Source: Streptomyces sp. NBC_01723
GTDB taxonomy: Bacteria; Actinomycetota; Actinomycetes; Streptomycetales; Streptomycetaceae
Direction: 5' to 3'
Assembly: GCF_036246005.1 (NCBI RefSeq)
Contig: NZ_CP109171.1
Location: forward strand, 2,096,001-2,160,000
DNA: 64,000 bases
A model generated the notes under the pieces. It made no database searches. It saw only the letters and a program-made list of their open reading frames with translations, and was not told the origin of the DNA. Every line of letters begins with the position of its first letter. Positions within the stretch are counted from its first letter, which is position 1. Both the position numbers and the translations under genes were made by a program. Positions 17,170 to 25,279 of this stretch are shown in pieces.

Positions 17170-18210
17170 TCAGACCCGCACGCCGAACATGAACGGGCCG
17201 CCGATGGTGCTCATCGACTCGTAGCGCACGACCGTGCCGGTACGCGGCGCGTGCAGGACCTGGCCGTTGCCGGCGTAAAGGCCGACGTGGTGCAGGTCGT
17301 TGAAGAAGAAGACGAGGTCGCCGACCTGGAGCTGGCTCATCGAGGAGATCCGGGTGCCCGCGCCGGTCTGCGCCTCGGAGGTGCGCGGGATGCCGACGCC
17401 GGCCTGGGCGTAGGCCCAGGAGGTCAGGCCCGAGCAGTCGAAGGAGGACGGGCCGGTGGCGCCGTAGACGTACGGCGTGCCTATCTTGCTCTGGGCGGCG
17501 GCGAAGGCGGCGGCGGCCCGGCCGGAGGCGGGGGTCCCGCTGCCGGAGAGGACCTCGCGCTCGCTGCTGCGGGTGGCGCGCTGCTCCTCGGCGGCGAGCG
17601 CGGCCTTCTCCTTCGCGGTGAGCGTGTTGAGCAGCTTCTGCGCGGAGGAGAGCTTGCCCTGGACTTCCTTCTTCTTGTTGCCCAGTTCGGTGCGGGTGGC
17701 GGAGAGGTCCTTGAGCTTCTCGGACGCCTCGGAGCGCTGCTGGGCGAGGTCGCGCTGCTTGCCCTGGATCTTCTTCAGCGCCTCGACCTGCTGACCGCTG
17801 AGCTGGTCGAGGGTGGAGGCCTTGTCCAGGTAGTTGTCCGGGTCGGCGGAGAGGAAGAGCTGGAGGGAGGGGTCGATACCGCCGGAGCGGTACTGGGCGC
17901 TGGCCATCGAACCGAGGCCGTCGCGCAGCTCGTTGAGCTCCTCCTGGCCGCGGGCGACGTTGTCCTGGATGGTGGAGATCTCCTTCTGGAGCTTCTCCTG
18001 CTTCTCCTTGGCGCCGTTGTACTTCTCGGTGGCCTTCTCGGCCTCCTCGTAGAGCTTGTCGACCTTGGCCTTGACCTCGTCCTTGCTCGGCTTCTCGCTC
18101 GGCGCGGCGTTGGCGGCCTGCGAGCTGAGAGCGACAGCGGCGGCGGCAGCGGTGGTGAGCACGGTCACGCGCGTGCGGCTCGGCTGCTTGGGACGACGGT
18201 GGGACGCCAC
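17170..18210 (-). CDS. Secreted NlpC/P60 peptidoglycan hydrolase
   Basis: A 346-residue paralogue of the next gene. The GTG at 18210 has AAGGAG 9 nt upstream; an upstream ATG lacks one. Signal peptide ends AANA (about residue 35). Coiled coil about 38-215 (KLYEEAEKATEKYNGAKEKQ). The NlpC/P60 domain is at 232-346, with SSFDCSGLTSW (Cys), LHHVGLYAGNG (His) and VLHAPRTG. A putative promoter (TTGACG-16-TAGTGT, 18391-18364) implies a leader of roughly 145 nt. I looked there for a c-di-AMP riboswitch, which controls some actinobacterial wall hydrolases, and did not find its core. Confidence 0.92.
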   Translation of the reverse strand: MASHRRPKQPSRTRVTVLTTAAAAAVALSSQAANAAPSEKPSKDEVKAKVDKLYEEAEKATEKYNGAKEKQEKLQKEISTIQDNVARGQEELNELRDGLGSMASAQYRSGGIDPSLQLFLSADPDNYLDKASTLDQLSGQQVEALKKIQGKQRDLAQQRSEASEKLKDLSATRTELGNKKKEVQGKLSSAQKLLNTLTAKEKAALAAEEQRATRSSEREVLSGSGTPASGRAAAAFAAAQSKIGTPYVYGATGPSSFDCSGLTSWAYAQAGVGIPRTSEAQTGAGTRISSMSQLQVGDLVFFFNDLHHVGLYAGNGQVLHAPRTGTVVRYESMSTIGGPFMFGVRV

Positions 18211-18363
18211 GGAGACGAGCTCCTTCTTGAGAGGGATCACCCGTTCGAGGGTTCGAGGGCTGACCCTAGTGACCCACTCGTGATCAGTTCAAATCCTCCG
18301 CCGAAAAATCCTGGTTACGCACCGCGTTCTTCGTCACAACTCACCTGCAGTGACGCTCGCCTG

Positions 18364-18391
18364 ACACTACGTTGCGTGACAGTTCCGTCAA
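18364..18391 (-). promoter_or_regulatory. Putative sigma-70-like promoter of the NlpC/P60 gene
   Basis: On the minus strand, TTGACG (18391-18386) and TAGTGT (18369-18364) are separated by 16 bp. It is the best promoter-like pair in the 231-bp gap before the gene. The start of transcription is not shown. Confidence 0.5.
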
Positions 18392-18441
18392 TTCAGGCAT
18401 AGGGTGCCTACGTTGCGGTTGGTGCGGATGTGAATGAGCGG

Positions 18442-19785
18442 CTAGGAAAGCCGCTTGAGGAGCACCACGGACGCCACCGGGCGCGCGCCGGCGCGCGCCA
18501 CGCCGTCGGCCACCTCGCGGTCGGTCGAGACGACGATGACGGGCCGTCCCGGCGGCTCGGCGCGCACCAGTTGGCGGATCAGCTCGTCGGCGGTGACGCC
18601 GGGCTTGGAGAAGAGCACCCGCACGCCGCGCGGCGGCGCGAGCAGCACCGGCGCCGCCAGTTCGGCCCCGTCGAAGACGCAGGTCATCTCGGCGCCGGTC
18701 TGGGCGGCGAGCTGGGAGAGCTGGCCGAGCAGCCGGAGCCGCTGCTTCTCCAGCGGCATCTGCGGATAGCCGGTCTTGGTGACGTTGTAGCCGTCGACGA
18801 CCAGGTGGGCCTGGGGCAGGGCGAGCAACTGGTCGAGGATGGCGGGGTCGTTCTCGGACAGGGCGCGCGCGGCGATGTCCTTCGGCGTCATCCGGCCGGG
18901 TTCGACCGCGTCCACGGTCTCGGCGGGCCGCACGGACACCGGAGGCAGCGCCAGCTCCCTGCGCAGCCCCTGGGTGGCGTCCAGCAGGGTGTCCAGGAGC
19001 AGCCGGACGCGCATGTCCTCGACGCTGCGCCCCTCGCGGGCGGCCTTGCGGGTGGCCTCCAGGGCCGCCTCCGCCTCCGCGAGGCGGGTCTTGAGCCGCC
19101 GGGACTCGCTCTCGGCGGCGGACACCTGGGTATGGCCCTCGGTGCGGACGGTGTCCATCTCGGCCTGGACCTTGCGCAGCGCGGCCTCGCCGCGCTTGAC
19201 GTCGCTGAGGGCCGAACGCAGCTTGCGCTGGAGCGCCTCGGTCTCCTTCTTGGCCGACTCCAGCTCGGCGCGCAGCCGCTCGGTCTCCGTCCGGGTGTGC
19301 TCCCGGGCCCGGGCCAGCTCCTCGTGCAGCCGCTCCAGCTCGGCGCGGCTCTCCTCGTCGGCACGCTCGGCGTCCGCGCGCTGCGCCTCCTCGCCGGCGG
19401 CGGTCACCAGCTTCACCCAGCCGTGCGGGCGCAGCACGTAGGCCGCGGCGGCCACGTCGAGCGGGTCGGCGGCCGGCGGCGGGGAGCCGGCTTCGAGGGC
19501 GCCGGCCAGCTCCGGCTGGGCGTCGCGGAACTTCTCGCCGATGCGCTGGCGGAACAGCGGGTCGCTCTCCACGGCGGCGGCCATGGCGTTGCCGGCGAAC
19601 TTGGCCCTGCGGTTGGGGGCGAACCTGGCGTACTGCCTCAGCTGCGCGGGCAGCTCGGCGAGAGTGAGTCCGCCGAAGCCGTCGGACACGATCTGCACGA
19701 CTCTGCGGCGCACGCCGTCGGGCAGCGGGCGGTCGAGCACCTCAGCGGCGCCGTCGCCCGGCCCCCCGTCGTGTGTCTCCACCAT
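18442..19785 (-). CDS. Coiled-coil protein with C-terminal NYN (YacP-like) ribonuclease domain
   Basis: A 447-residue protein. The N-terminal 1-125 region is globular (VSDGFGGLTLAELPAQLRQY). A long charged coiled coil spans about 130-260 (SRAELERLHEELARAREHTR). The C-terminal 150 residues are a NYN/PIN-like domain: HLVVDGYNVTKTGYP (about 324-338), TCVFDGAE (about 370) and VIVVSTDREVADGV (about 420), giving the acidic residues expected in the active site. YacP-like NYN proteins are RNA-processing nucleases, so an RNA-end role is likely. It ends upstream of the wall hydrolase but is probably its own unit. Confidence 0.87.
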   Translation of the reverse strand: MVETHDGGPGDGAAEVLDRPLPDGVRRRVVQIVSDGFGGLTLAELPAQLRQYARFAPNRRAKFAGNAMAAAVESDPLFRQRIGEKFRDAQPELAGALEAGSPPPAADPLDVAAAAYVLRPHGWVKLVTAAGEEAQRADAERADEESRAELERLHEELARAREHTRTETERLRAELESAKKETEALQRKLRSALSDVKRGEAALRKVQAEMDTVRTEGHTQVSAAESESRRLKTRLAEAEAALEATRKAAREGRSVEDMRVRLLLDTLLDATQGLRRELALPPVSVRPAETVDAVEPGRMTPKDIAARALSENDPAILDQLLALPQAHLVVDGYNVTKTGYPQMPLEKQRLRLLGQLSQLAAQTGAEMTCVFDGAELAAPVLLAPPRGVRVLFSKPGVTADELIRQLVRAEPPGRPVIVVSTDREVADGVARAGARPVASVVLLKRLS

Positions 19786-19848
19786 CCGTCATCCCCATGT
19801 CTCAGGGCGGTCCCGGCCGGGGACCGCCTCGTACGGGAACCGCTCCGC

Positions 19849-20088
19849 TCAGGAGGCGGCACCCGGCCTGTCCACGAGTTCCACCTGGTCCACGGCGTTG
19901 CACCAGCGACACCGCACCGACTCGACGGTCTCGCTGAGCACCTCGCGCTCCTCGACCTTCGGCTCGCCGGCCAGGTCGAGGTGGACGTACTCGACGACCT
20001 TCGAGGCCCGGGTCACGTCGAATCGGGTCAGGTTGCCGCACAGGGTGCAGCGCCACCGTGTCGTGTCCGTCGGCAGGGGAACCGTCAT
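19849..20088 (-). CDS. Small zinc-ribbon protein
   Basis: A 79-residue protein with two Cys pairs, WRCTLCGN (about 12-19) and VRCRWCNAVDQVEL (about 58-71), spaced as a zinc ribbon. The middle (TRFDVTRASKVVEYVHLDLA) is conserved-looking. I used the ATG at 20088. It lies 63 bp before the NYN protein in the same direction and may be cotranscribed. Function is unknown; nucleic-acid or protein binding is the usual role of such ribbons. Confidence 0.78.
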   Translation of the reverse strand: MTVPLPTDTTRWRCTLCGNLTRFDVTRASKVVEYVHLDLAGEPKVEEREVLSETVESVRCRWCNAVDQVELVDRPGAAS

Positions 20089-20245
20089 CGTGGCTGTTCG
20101 CTCTCTTCCAGTGTCGGTGACGCGCCGGGCTCCCCCGGTGCGTGTGGCTCGTAACCCTACGGCCTGGCGGGTACCCGTCGCCCGCGTGTCCACGGCGGCG
20201 AGGCGGTATGGGAGGTTGCGTTCCGTTACGTCATGCTCTGTGTCC

Positions 20246-21007
20246 ATGATCGGTAACTGGAGCAGGACGGCCCTCGGGACGGCTCGAACGCTCGGCACGG
20301 CCCTTACGCCACGGGGCCGCACGGCGCCGGTGACGTACACGCTGATCACGCTCTGCTGCGTACTGTTCCTGGTCAGCCCGGCGGCGGGCCTCAATCCGGT
20401 GTACGGCACCGGGGAGGAGCTGCTGGCCGCACAGCGCGCGTACTTCCGGCGCTGGGGCGTGATCCCCGCAGAACTGTTCGAGGGCTCCCCCGGTTCCGCG
20501 CTCACCCCCGCCACGGCGCTGTTCGTCCACGGCAGCTGGGTGCATCTGCTGGGCAACATGCTCTTCCTGTACGTCTTCGGCGCGATGACCGAGGAGCGCA
20601 TGAGCCGGTTCCAGTTCGCCCTGTTCTACCTCGGCTGCGGCTACCTGGCGCTGCTCGGCTACGCGGGCGCGAACGCCCACTCCCTGCAGTCCCTGGTCGG
20701 CGCCTCCGGGGCGATCTCCGCGATCCTCGGCGCGTTCCTGTTCCTCTTCCCCCGCGCCCGGGTGACCAGCCTCCTGCCCTTCCTCTTCTTCCTGCCCCTG
20801 CGCTTCCCGGCCTGGCTGGTCCTCCCCTTCTGGGCCGCCCTCCAGTGGATGGCGGCGGGCCGGGCCGGCGACGGCCCGGGGGTGGCGTACCTCGCCCACC
20901 TGGTGGGCTTCGGCCTGGGCTTCACTTTCGCGTGGGTGCGGTTCGGGCGTACGACTAGAGTGAAGAGCGTTCCAGTGGCGGCCCCCGAGGGAGAGAACCA
21001 GCCGTGA
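20246..21007 (+). CDS. Rhomboid-family intramembrane serine protease
   Basis: A 253-residue protein with about six membrane helices. The L1/TM2 motif is VHGSWVHLLGNMLFLYVFG (about 92-110), the catalytic serine is in LVGASGAISAILGAF (GASG, about 152) and the catalytic His in YLAHLVGFGLGF (about 219). All active residues are present, so it should cleave membrane proteins within the bilayer. The start is uncertain: ATG 20246 or GTG 20240, without a good ribosome site. The stop overlaps the next gene's GTG by 4 bp, so the two are coupled. Confidence 0.88.
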   Translation: MIGNWSRTALGTARTLGTALTPRGRTAPVTYTLITLCCVLFLVSPAAGLNPVYGTGEELLAAQRAYFRRWGVIPAELFEGSPGSALTPATALFVHGSWVHLLGNMLFLYVFGAMTEERMSRFQFALFYLGCGYLALLGYAGANAHSLQSLVGASGAISAILGAFLFLFPRARVTSLLPFLFFLPLRFPAWLVLPFWAALQWMAAGRAGDGPGVAYLAHLVGFGLGFTFAWVRFGRTTRVKSVPVAAPEGENQP

Positions 21008-21285
21008 TCAGCGCGATCGTGCTCATCAAGACCAGCGTGGACCGGATTCCCGAGATCGCGGAGCAGATCGCCGCGCTGGAGAGCGTCAGCGAGGTCTTCT
21101 CCGTCACCGGCACCTACGACCTGATCGCCATGGTGCGGGTGAGCCGGCACGAGGACCTGGCCGACGTCATCCCGGGCCGGATCAGCAAGATCCCGGGCGT
21201 GGAGGGCACCGACACCCACGTCGCGTTCCGGACGTACTCGCAGCACGACCTGGAGGCGGCGTTCGCCATCGGGCTCGACAGCTGA
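21004..21285 (+). CDS. Stand-alone Lrp/AsnC ligand-binding (RAM) domain protein
   Basis: A 93-residue protein made only of the Lrp/AsnC effector domain: AIVLIKTSVDRIPEIAEQIA, then VSEVFSVTGTYDLIAMVRV (about 29-47) and the C-terminal VEGTDTHVAFRTYS. There is no DNA-binding domain. Such single-domain proteins form decamer-like rings and bind amino acids or modulate full-length Lrp proteins (family knowledge). The GTG start overlaps the rhomboid stop (GTGA). Confidence 0.92.
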   Translation: MISAIVLIKTSVDRIPEIAEQIAALESVSEVFSVTGTYDLIAMVRVSRHEDLADVIPGRISKIPGVEGTDTHVAFRTYSQHDLEAAFAIGLDS

Positions 21286-21321
21286 GCCGACACTCCACGG
21301 GCCGTCGCGGATGAAGGGTTC

Positions 21322-21337
21322 TTCATGCGGGACTCAT
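21322..21337 (+). promoter_or_regulatory. Candidate OmpR-type direct repeat, copy 1
   Basis: TTCAT at 21322 and CTCAT at 21333 are phased by 11 bp, within TTCATGCGGGACTCATCG. A close relative lies at 23803-23829 after the response-regulator gene. The ATG of the 115-residue gene is inside this site, so if it is an operator either that start or the operator reading is wrong. Confidence 0.4.
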
Positions 21338-21672
21338 CGGAACCACCGGGTACCGGGCGCAACATCGGACGTATGGTCTTCTCCCGCCGGATGGCGGCCC
21401 TCGCCGCCGTCGTCCTGATCCCACTCGGCATCGCCGCGACCAGTTTCGCCCTCACCGACAGTCCGCAGGAGCCCAGGGTCCCGGCCAAGGTGGAGCTGGA
21501 GAGCGGCTCCCCCAGCCCGGCACCGGCCTCCTCCTCGCCCGACCCCACGCCCAGCGACCAGGTGGTGACCCGGCCGCCGGTGACGGACGGCCCTTCGGAT
21601 GACGACGATGACGACGACCGAGGCCGGGACGGCGGGGACGACGGAGCCGGCGACGACGGGGCCGACGGCTGA
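21325..21672 (+). CDS. Small membrane-anchored protein preceding the sensor kinase
   Basis: A 115-residue protein with one N-terminal hydrophobic segment (ALAAVVLIPLGIAATSFAL) and a Ser/Pro, then Asp/Gly-rich tail (DDDDDDDRGRDGGDDGAGDD). The ATG at 21325 has GAAGGG upstream; an internal ATG at 21373, just before the hydrophobic segment, is an alternative. The 3' end overlaps the kinase gene by 74 bp in another frame, so it is coupled to the two-component system. It may be an accessory sensor or an exported acidic peptide; I do not recognise a family. Confidence 0.65.
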   Translation: MRDSSEPPGTGRNIGRMVFSRRMAALAAVVLIPLGIAATSFALTDSPQEPRVPAKVELESGSPSPAPASSSPDPTPSDQVVTRPPVTDGPSDDDDDDDRGRDGGDDGAGDDGADG

Positions 21673-23110
21673 CCGTGAACGCCGACGGATCTCGGCCCGG
21701 GTCCGCATCCTGCTCTGGCTGCTGCTCGTGATGGCGGTCGCGCTCGCCTCGGTGGCGGCGACCACCCGCTCGATCCTGCTGCGCGACACCGACCAGCGGA
21801 TCAACGGCCTGCTCGCGCAGGAGGCCGGCGAGTTCGCCAACTTCGAGGAGCAGGGGTTCGACCCGGAGACCGGCCGCCCCTTCACCGACCCCGGCCGGCT
21901 GCTGCGGGTCTTCCTGGAGCGGCAGTACGCCGACCTGGACGAGGAACTGGTCGGCCTGGTGGGCGAGGTGGGCAGCAGGCCCACCCAGATCATCCAGCAG
22001 CGCGAGATCCCGGTCGACCGCCCCTTGCACGAGGACGCCGACGCCCGGCGCCGCATCCACGCCTCGCCCGACTCCACCGGCACCCTGGAGCGGCCCGAGG
22101 GCGAGATCCGCTGGGCCAAGGTCACCGTGGCCCGCTACGGCGGCGAACCGGCGGCCGCCTTCGTGGTCGCCTTCCACCCGGGGCGTGAACAGGCCCGCGC
22201 GGACGAGGTGTTCCGCGTGCTGCTCGCCATCTCCGGGGTCGCCCTGCTGATGACCACCGGCATCGCCTGGGTGGTCGCCGGCCGCATCCTCAAACCGGTG
22301 CGGCTCGTGCGGACCACGGCCGCGCAGCTCACCGAGCAGGACCTGACCCGGCGCATCCCGGTGCACGGCCACGACGACGTCGCCGCCCTGGCCGAGACCT
22401 TCAACGCCATGCTGGACCGGCTGGAGCGCGCCTTCGCCACCCAGCGCCGGTTCGTCGACGACGCGGGCCACGAACTGCGCACCCCCATCACCATCGTGCG
22501 CGGCCACCTGGAACTGATGGGCGACGAGCCCGCCGAGCGCGAGGAGACCGTCCGGCTCGTCACCGACGAACTGGACCGGATGAGCCGCATCGTCGAGGAC
22601 CTGCTGCTGCTCGCCAAGGCCGAACGCCCCGACTTCGTCACCCCCGAGCCGGTACAGCTGGCCGAACTCACCGCCGACGTCTACGTCAAGGCCCGCACCC
22701 TCGGGGACCGCGACTGGGTACTGGCGGAGGTCGCCGACCGGGAGGCCCTGCTCGACCCCCAGCGGATCACGCAGGCCATGGTGCAGCTCGCGCAGAACGC
22801 GGTGCAGCACACCACCACCGGCCAGACCATCCGCATCGGCTCCCGCGCCGACGGCGCCCGCGTCGAGCTGTACGTCGCCGACTCCGGCCCCGGGGTCCAG
22901 GCGCAGGACGCCGAGGTGATCTTCGAGCGGTTCCGGCGCGGCACGGCACGGCGCGGGGTGCGCGGCACGGGCGCCGGGCTCGGACTGTCGATCGTCCGGG
23001 CGATCGCCGAGGGCCACGGCGGCCGGGTCGACCTGCGCGCCACCGAGGGCGGCTGGGGGTGCCCCCGGACGGAGTCCGGGGGAGCCACCTTCGTACTGAC
23101 ACTCGACTGA
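21599..23110 (+). CDS. OmpR-type sensor histidine kinase (HAMP, HisKA, HATPase)
   Basis: A 503-residue kinase. TM1 is about 33-55, an extracellular loop about 60-205, TM2 about 206-228 and HAMP about 228-285 (GRILKPVRLVRTTAAQLTEQ). HisKA has H291 in FVDDAGHELRTPIT, and HATPase includes DSGPGVQAQDAE and GAGLGLSIVRAIAEGHGG. Near the end, GWGCPRTES (about 485-493) interrupts the usual run into GGATFVLTL and is encoded by a palindrome (see 23059-23086). It is followed 19 bp later by its response regulator. Confidence 0.94.
   Translation: MTTMTTTEAGTAGTTEPATTGPTADRERRRISARVRILLWLLLVMAVALASVAATTRSILLRDTDQRINGLLAQEAGEFANFEEQGFDPETGRPFTDPGRLLRVFLERQYADLDEELVGLVGEVGSRPTQIIQQREIPVDRPLHEDADARRRIHASPDSTGTLERPEGEIRWAKVTVARYGGEPAAAFVVAFHPGREQARADEVFRVLLAISGVALLMTTGIAWVVAGRILKPVRLVRTTAAQLTEQDLTRRIPVHGHDDVAALAETFNAMLDRLERAFATQRRFVDDAGHELRTPITIVRGHLELMGDEPAEREETVRLVTDELDRMSRIVEDLLLLAKAERPDFVTPEPVQLAELTADVYVKARTLGDRDWVLAEVADREALLDPQRITQAMVQLAQNAVQHTTTGQTIRIGSRADGARVELYVADSGPGVQAQDAEVIFERFRRGTARRGVRGTGAGLGLSIVRAIAEGHGGRVDLRATEGGWGCPRTESGGATFVLTLD
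23059..23086. repeat. Palindromic element inserted in frame in the kinase gene
   Basis: CCCCCGGAC-GGA-GTCCGGGGG (9-bp perfect stem, 23062-23082), flanked by GGGGGT and AGCC, adds about eight codons near the kinase C-terminus. The arrangement GGGGGT-CCCCC-arm-GGGGGA matches the elements at 27472-27497 and inside 53677-53893. Confidence 0.65.
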
Positions 23111-23129
23111 CTCCGGAAGAGGCACGTCC

Positions 23130-23795
23130 ATGAACCGCATCCTCATCGTCGAGGACGAGGAGCGCATCGCCTCCTTCGTCGAGAAGGGCCTGCGCGCCAA
23201 CGGCTTCACCACCACCGCCGTCGGCGACGGCGAGGCCGCCTACGAGTACGCACTCACCGGCGGCTTCGACCTGGTCGTGCTGGACATCGGGCTGCCCGGC
23301 CGGGACGGCTTCACGGTCCTGCGCGAGCTGCGCGAGGCCCGGGTGACGACCCCGGTGATCGTGCTGACCGCCCGGGACTCGGTCCGGGACACGGTGGCCG
23401 GCCTGGAGGGCGGCGCCGACGACTGGATGACCAAACCGTTCCGCTTCGAGGAACTGCTCGCCCGGGTGCGGCTGCGGCTGCGCACGGCGGCCCGCGCGCC
23501 TGAGGTGACGGTGCTGAAGTCGGGGGCGCTCAGCCTCGACCTGCGCACCCGCAGGGCCCGCTCCCAGGGGCGCACGGTCGACCTGACGGCCCGTGAGTTC
23601 GTGCTCCTGGAGCTGTTCCTGCGTCATCCGGGGCAGGTACTCTCCCGCGAGCAGATCCTGTCACACGTGTGGGGCTACGACTTCGACCCGGGCTCCAACA
23701 TCGTGGACGTCTACGTGCGGGCGCTGCGCAAGAAGCTCGGAGCGCAGCAGGTGGAGACCGTGCGCGGGATGGGGTACCGGCTGCCGGCCTGGTGA
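23130..23795 (+). CDS. OmpR/PhoB-family response regulator
   Basis: A 221-residue regulator. Receiver domain 1-115: ILIVEDEE, phospho-acceptor D52 in VVLDIGLPGRDGF and Lys in DDWMTKPFRF. A winged-helix DNA-binding domain spans about 128-220 (LTAREFVLLELFLRHPGQVL, then NIVDVYVRALRKKLG). It pairs with the kinase just upstream. Eight bases after its stop is a three-fold 11-bp-phased repeat that could be its own binding site before the SLC13 permease gene. Confidence 0.95.
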   Translation: MNRILIVEDEERIASFVEKGLRANGFTTTAVGDGEAAYEYALTGGFDLVVLDIGLPGRDGFTVLRELREARVTTPVIVLTARDSVRDTVAGLEGGADDWMTKPFRFEELLARVRLRLRTAARAPEVTVLKSGALSLDLRTRRARSQGRTVDLTAREFVLLELFLRHPGQVLSREQILSHVWGYDFDPGSNIVDVYVRALRKKLGAQQVETVRGMGYRLPAW

Positions 23796-23802
23796 AGTTT
23801 CC

Positions 23803-23829
23803 TTCATGTGACGCTCATCGATGGCTCAC
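23803..23829 (+). promoter_or_regulatory. Candidate OmpR-type direct repeats upstream of the permease gene
   Basis: TTCAT (23803), CTCAT (23814) and CTCAC (23825) are exactly 11 bp apart, the phasing of OmpR-family operators. They lie in the 57-bp gap between the regulator stop and the permease GTG. Copy 1 at 21322 shares TTCATG and CTCATCG. This is inference; no binding data. Confidence 0.45.
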
Positions 23830-23852
23830 CGCACCCGTGAACCCTCGATGAC

Positions 23853-25268
23853 GTGACGTTGAACCTCCGCCTCGCGGCGGCCCTGTGCGTGGCGCTGTCC
23901 CTGTGCGCGCTGCTGGCGGTCCCCGCCAACTTCCCCGCCCTGGGCGGCGACGCGCGGCTCACCCTGGCCGTGTTCGCGCTGGCGACCTGTGCCTGGATCG
24001 GCACGCCGATCGACGACACGTACATCGCGCTGGGCGCCGGGCTCGCGCTGACCGCGACCGGAGTGATCAGCAGCGACACCCTCTTCGGCACCCTCGGGGA
24101 CGCCACGGTGTGGCTGCTGATCTGCGCCTTCGTACTGGCGGCGGCGGTGGCGCGGACCGGGCTGGCCGGGCGGGCGGCGGCGTTCCTGGTCGGCGGGGCG
24201 CGCACCGTACGGCAGTTGGTGCACCTGACGACGGCCGCGCTGGTCGTGACCGCGTTCGCGGTGCCGGCCACGTCGGGCCGGGCGGCGCTCGCGCTGCCGG
24301 TGTTCCTGGCGCTCGCCAAGGCCCTCGCGGACCGGAAGCGGCTGGTGGTGATGCTGGCGCTGCTGTTCCCGACGGTGATCCTGCTGTCGGCGGTCGCCAC
24401 CCTGATCGGCGCGGGCGCGCACCTGATCACCGTGTCGGTGCTGTGGGAGGCGACCGGGAACCGGATCGGGTTCACGCAATGGCTGCTGCTGGGGCTGCCG
24501 CTGGCGGTGGCGTCCTCCCACCTGGCCGCCGAGACCGTGCTGCTGACCACCACGCGCCGGGCGGACCGGCAGGGCCCGGTCCACATCACCGCCGAGGAGA
24601 TACAGCGGCACAGCGAGAGCCCGGTCACCGGCCCCTGGACGCAGGCGGAGAAGCGCTGCGCCCTGCTGCTGGCCACGGTGGTGGCGCTGTGGTGCAGCGA
24701 GCCCCTGCACCACGTGTCGCCCGCCGTGGTGGCGCTGATCGGGGCGGTCGTCGCCTCCTCCCCCGCGCTGGGCACCGTACGGCTCAAGGACGCGCTGAAG
24801 ACGGTGCCCTGGTCGCTGCTGCTGTTCATGGCGGCGACCATGGCGATGGGCGTGGCGCTCGCGGACTCCGGGGCGGCGAAGTGGCTGGTGTCGGGGCTGC
24901 CCGCCCACGTGGCGCCGGCCCTCTTCCTCGGGGTCGTGGTCGCGGTGAGCACGGCGGCCCACCTGGTCCTCCAGTCCCGTTCGGCCCGCTCGTCCGTGCT
25001 GGTCCCGCTGGTGATCGCCGCGGCCGTCGGCGCGGGGGTCAACCCGGTCGCGGCGGCGCTCGCCTCGACCGCCGCGGCCGGTTTCTGCCACACGCTGCCG
25101 GCCTCCGCCAAGCCGGTCACGCTCTTCTCCGACATCCCCGGCACCCCCACCTACACCCCGCGCGACCTGCTGCGGCTGTCCGCCGTCCTGGCCCCGCTGA
25201 CCGCCCTCCTCGTGCTGTTCTTCGCCGCCGCCGTCTGGCCGCTGCTCGGCGTGCCCGTCACCCGATGA
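23853..25268 (+). CDS. SLC13/DASS-family anion permease
   Basis: A 471-residue membrane transporter with about 11-12 hydrophobic segments. It has the divalent-anion:Na+ symporter layout of two inverted repeats, with VPATSGRAALALPVFLALAK in the first half and SRSARSSVLVPLVIAAAVG in the second. These correspond to the SNT-type substrate/Na+ loops, although the canonical SNT triplet is not clear. The GTG at 23853 has no evident ribosome site. It overlaps the in-frame leader of glycerate kinase, which suggests glycerate or a related hydroxy-acid as substrate. Confidence 0.82.
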   Translation: MTLNLRLAAALCVALSLCALLAVPANFPALGGDARLTLAVFALATCAWIGTPIDDTYIALGAGLALTATGVISSDTLFGTLGDATVWLLICAFVLAAAVARTGLAGRAAAFLVGGARTVRQLVHLTTAALVVTAFAVPATSGRAALALPVFLALAKALADRKRLVVMLALLFPTVILLSAVATLIGAGAHLITVSVLWEATGNRIGFTQWLLLGLPLAVASSHLAAETVLLTTTRRADRQGPVHITAEEIQRHSESPVTGPWTQAEKRCALLLATVVALWCSEPLHHVSPAVVALIGAVVASSPALGTVRLKDALKTVPWSLLLFMAATMAMGVALADSGAAKWLVSGLPAHVAPALFLGVVVAVSTAAHLVLQSRSARSSVLVPLVIAAAVGAGVNPVAAALASTAAAGFCHTLPASAKPVTLFSDIPGTPTYTPRDLLRLSAVLAPLTALLVLFFAAAVWPLLGVPVTR

Positions 25269-25279
25269 AGGAGTCCGCC

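Noticed and set aside
18211..18441. Possible c-di-AMP (ydaO/yuaA) riboswitch in the leader of the NlpC/P60 gene
   Set aside because: The conserved core with GGGTGAATC-type words could not be found on the minus strand, so only a promoter is reported.
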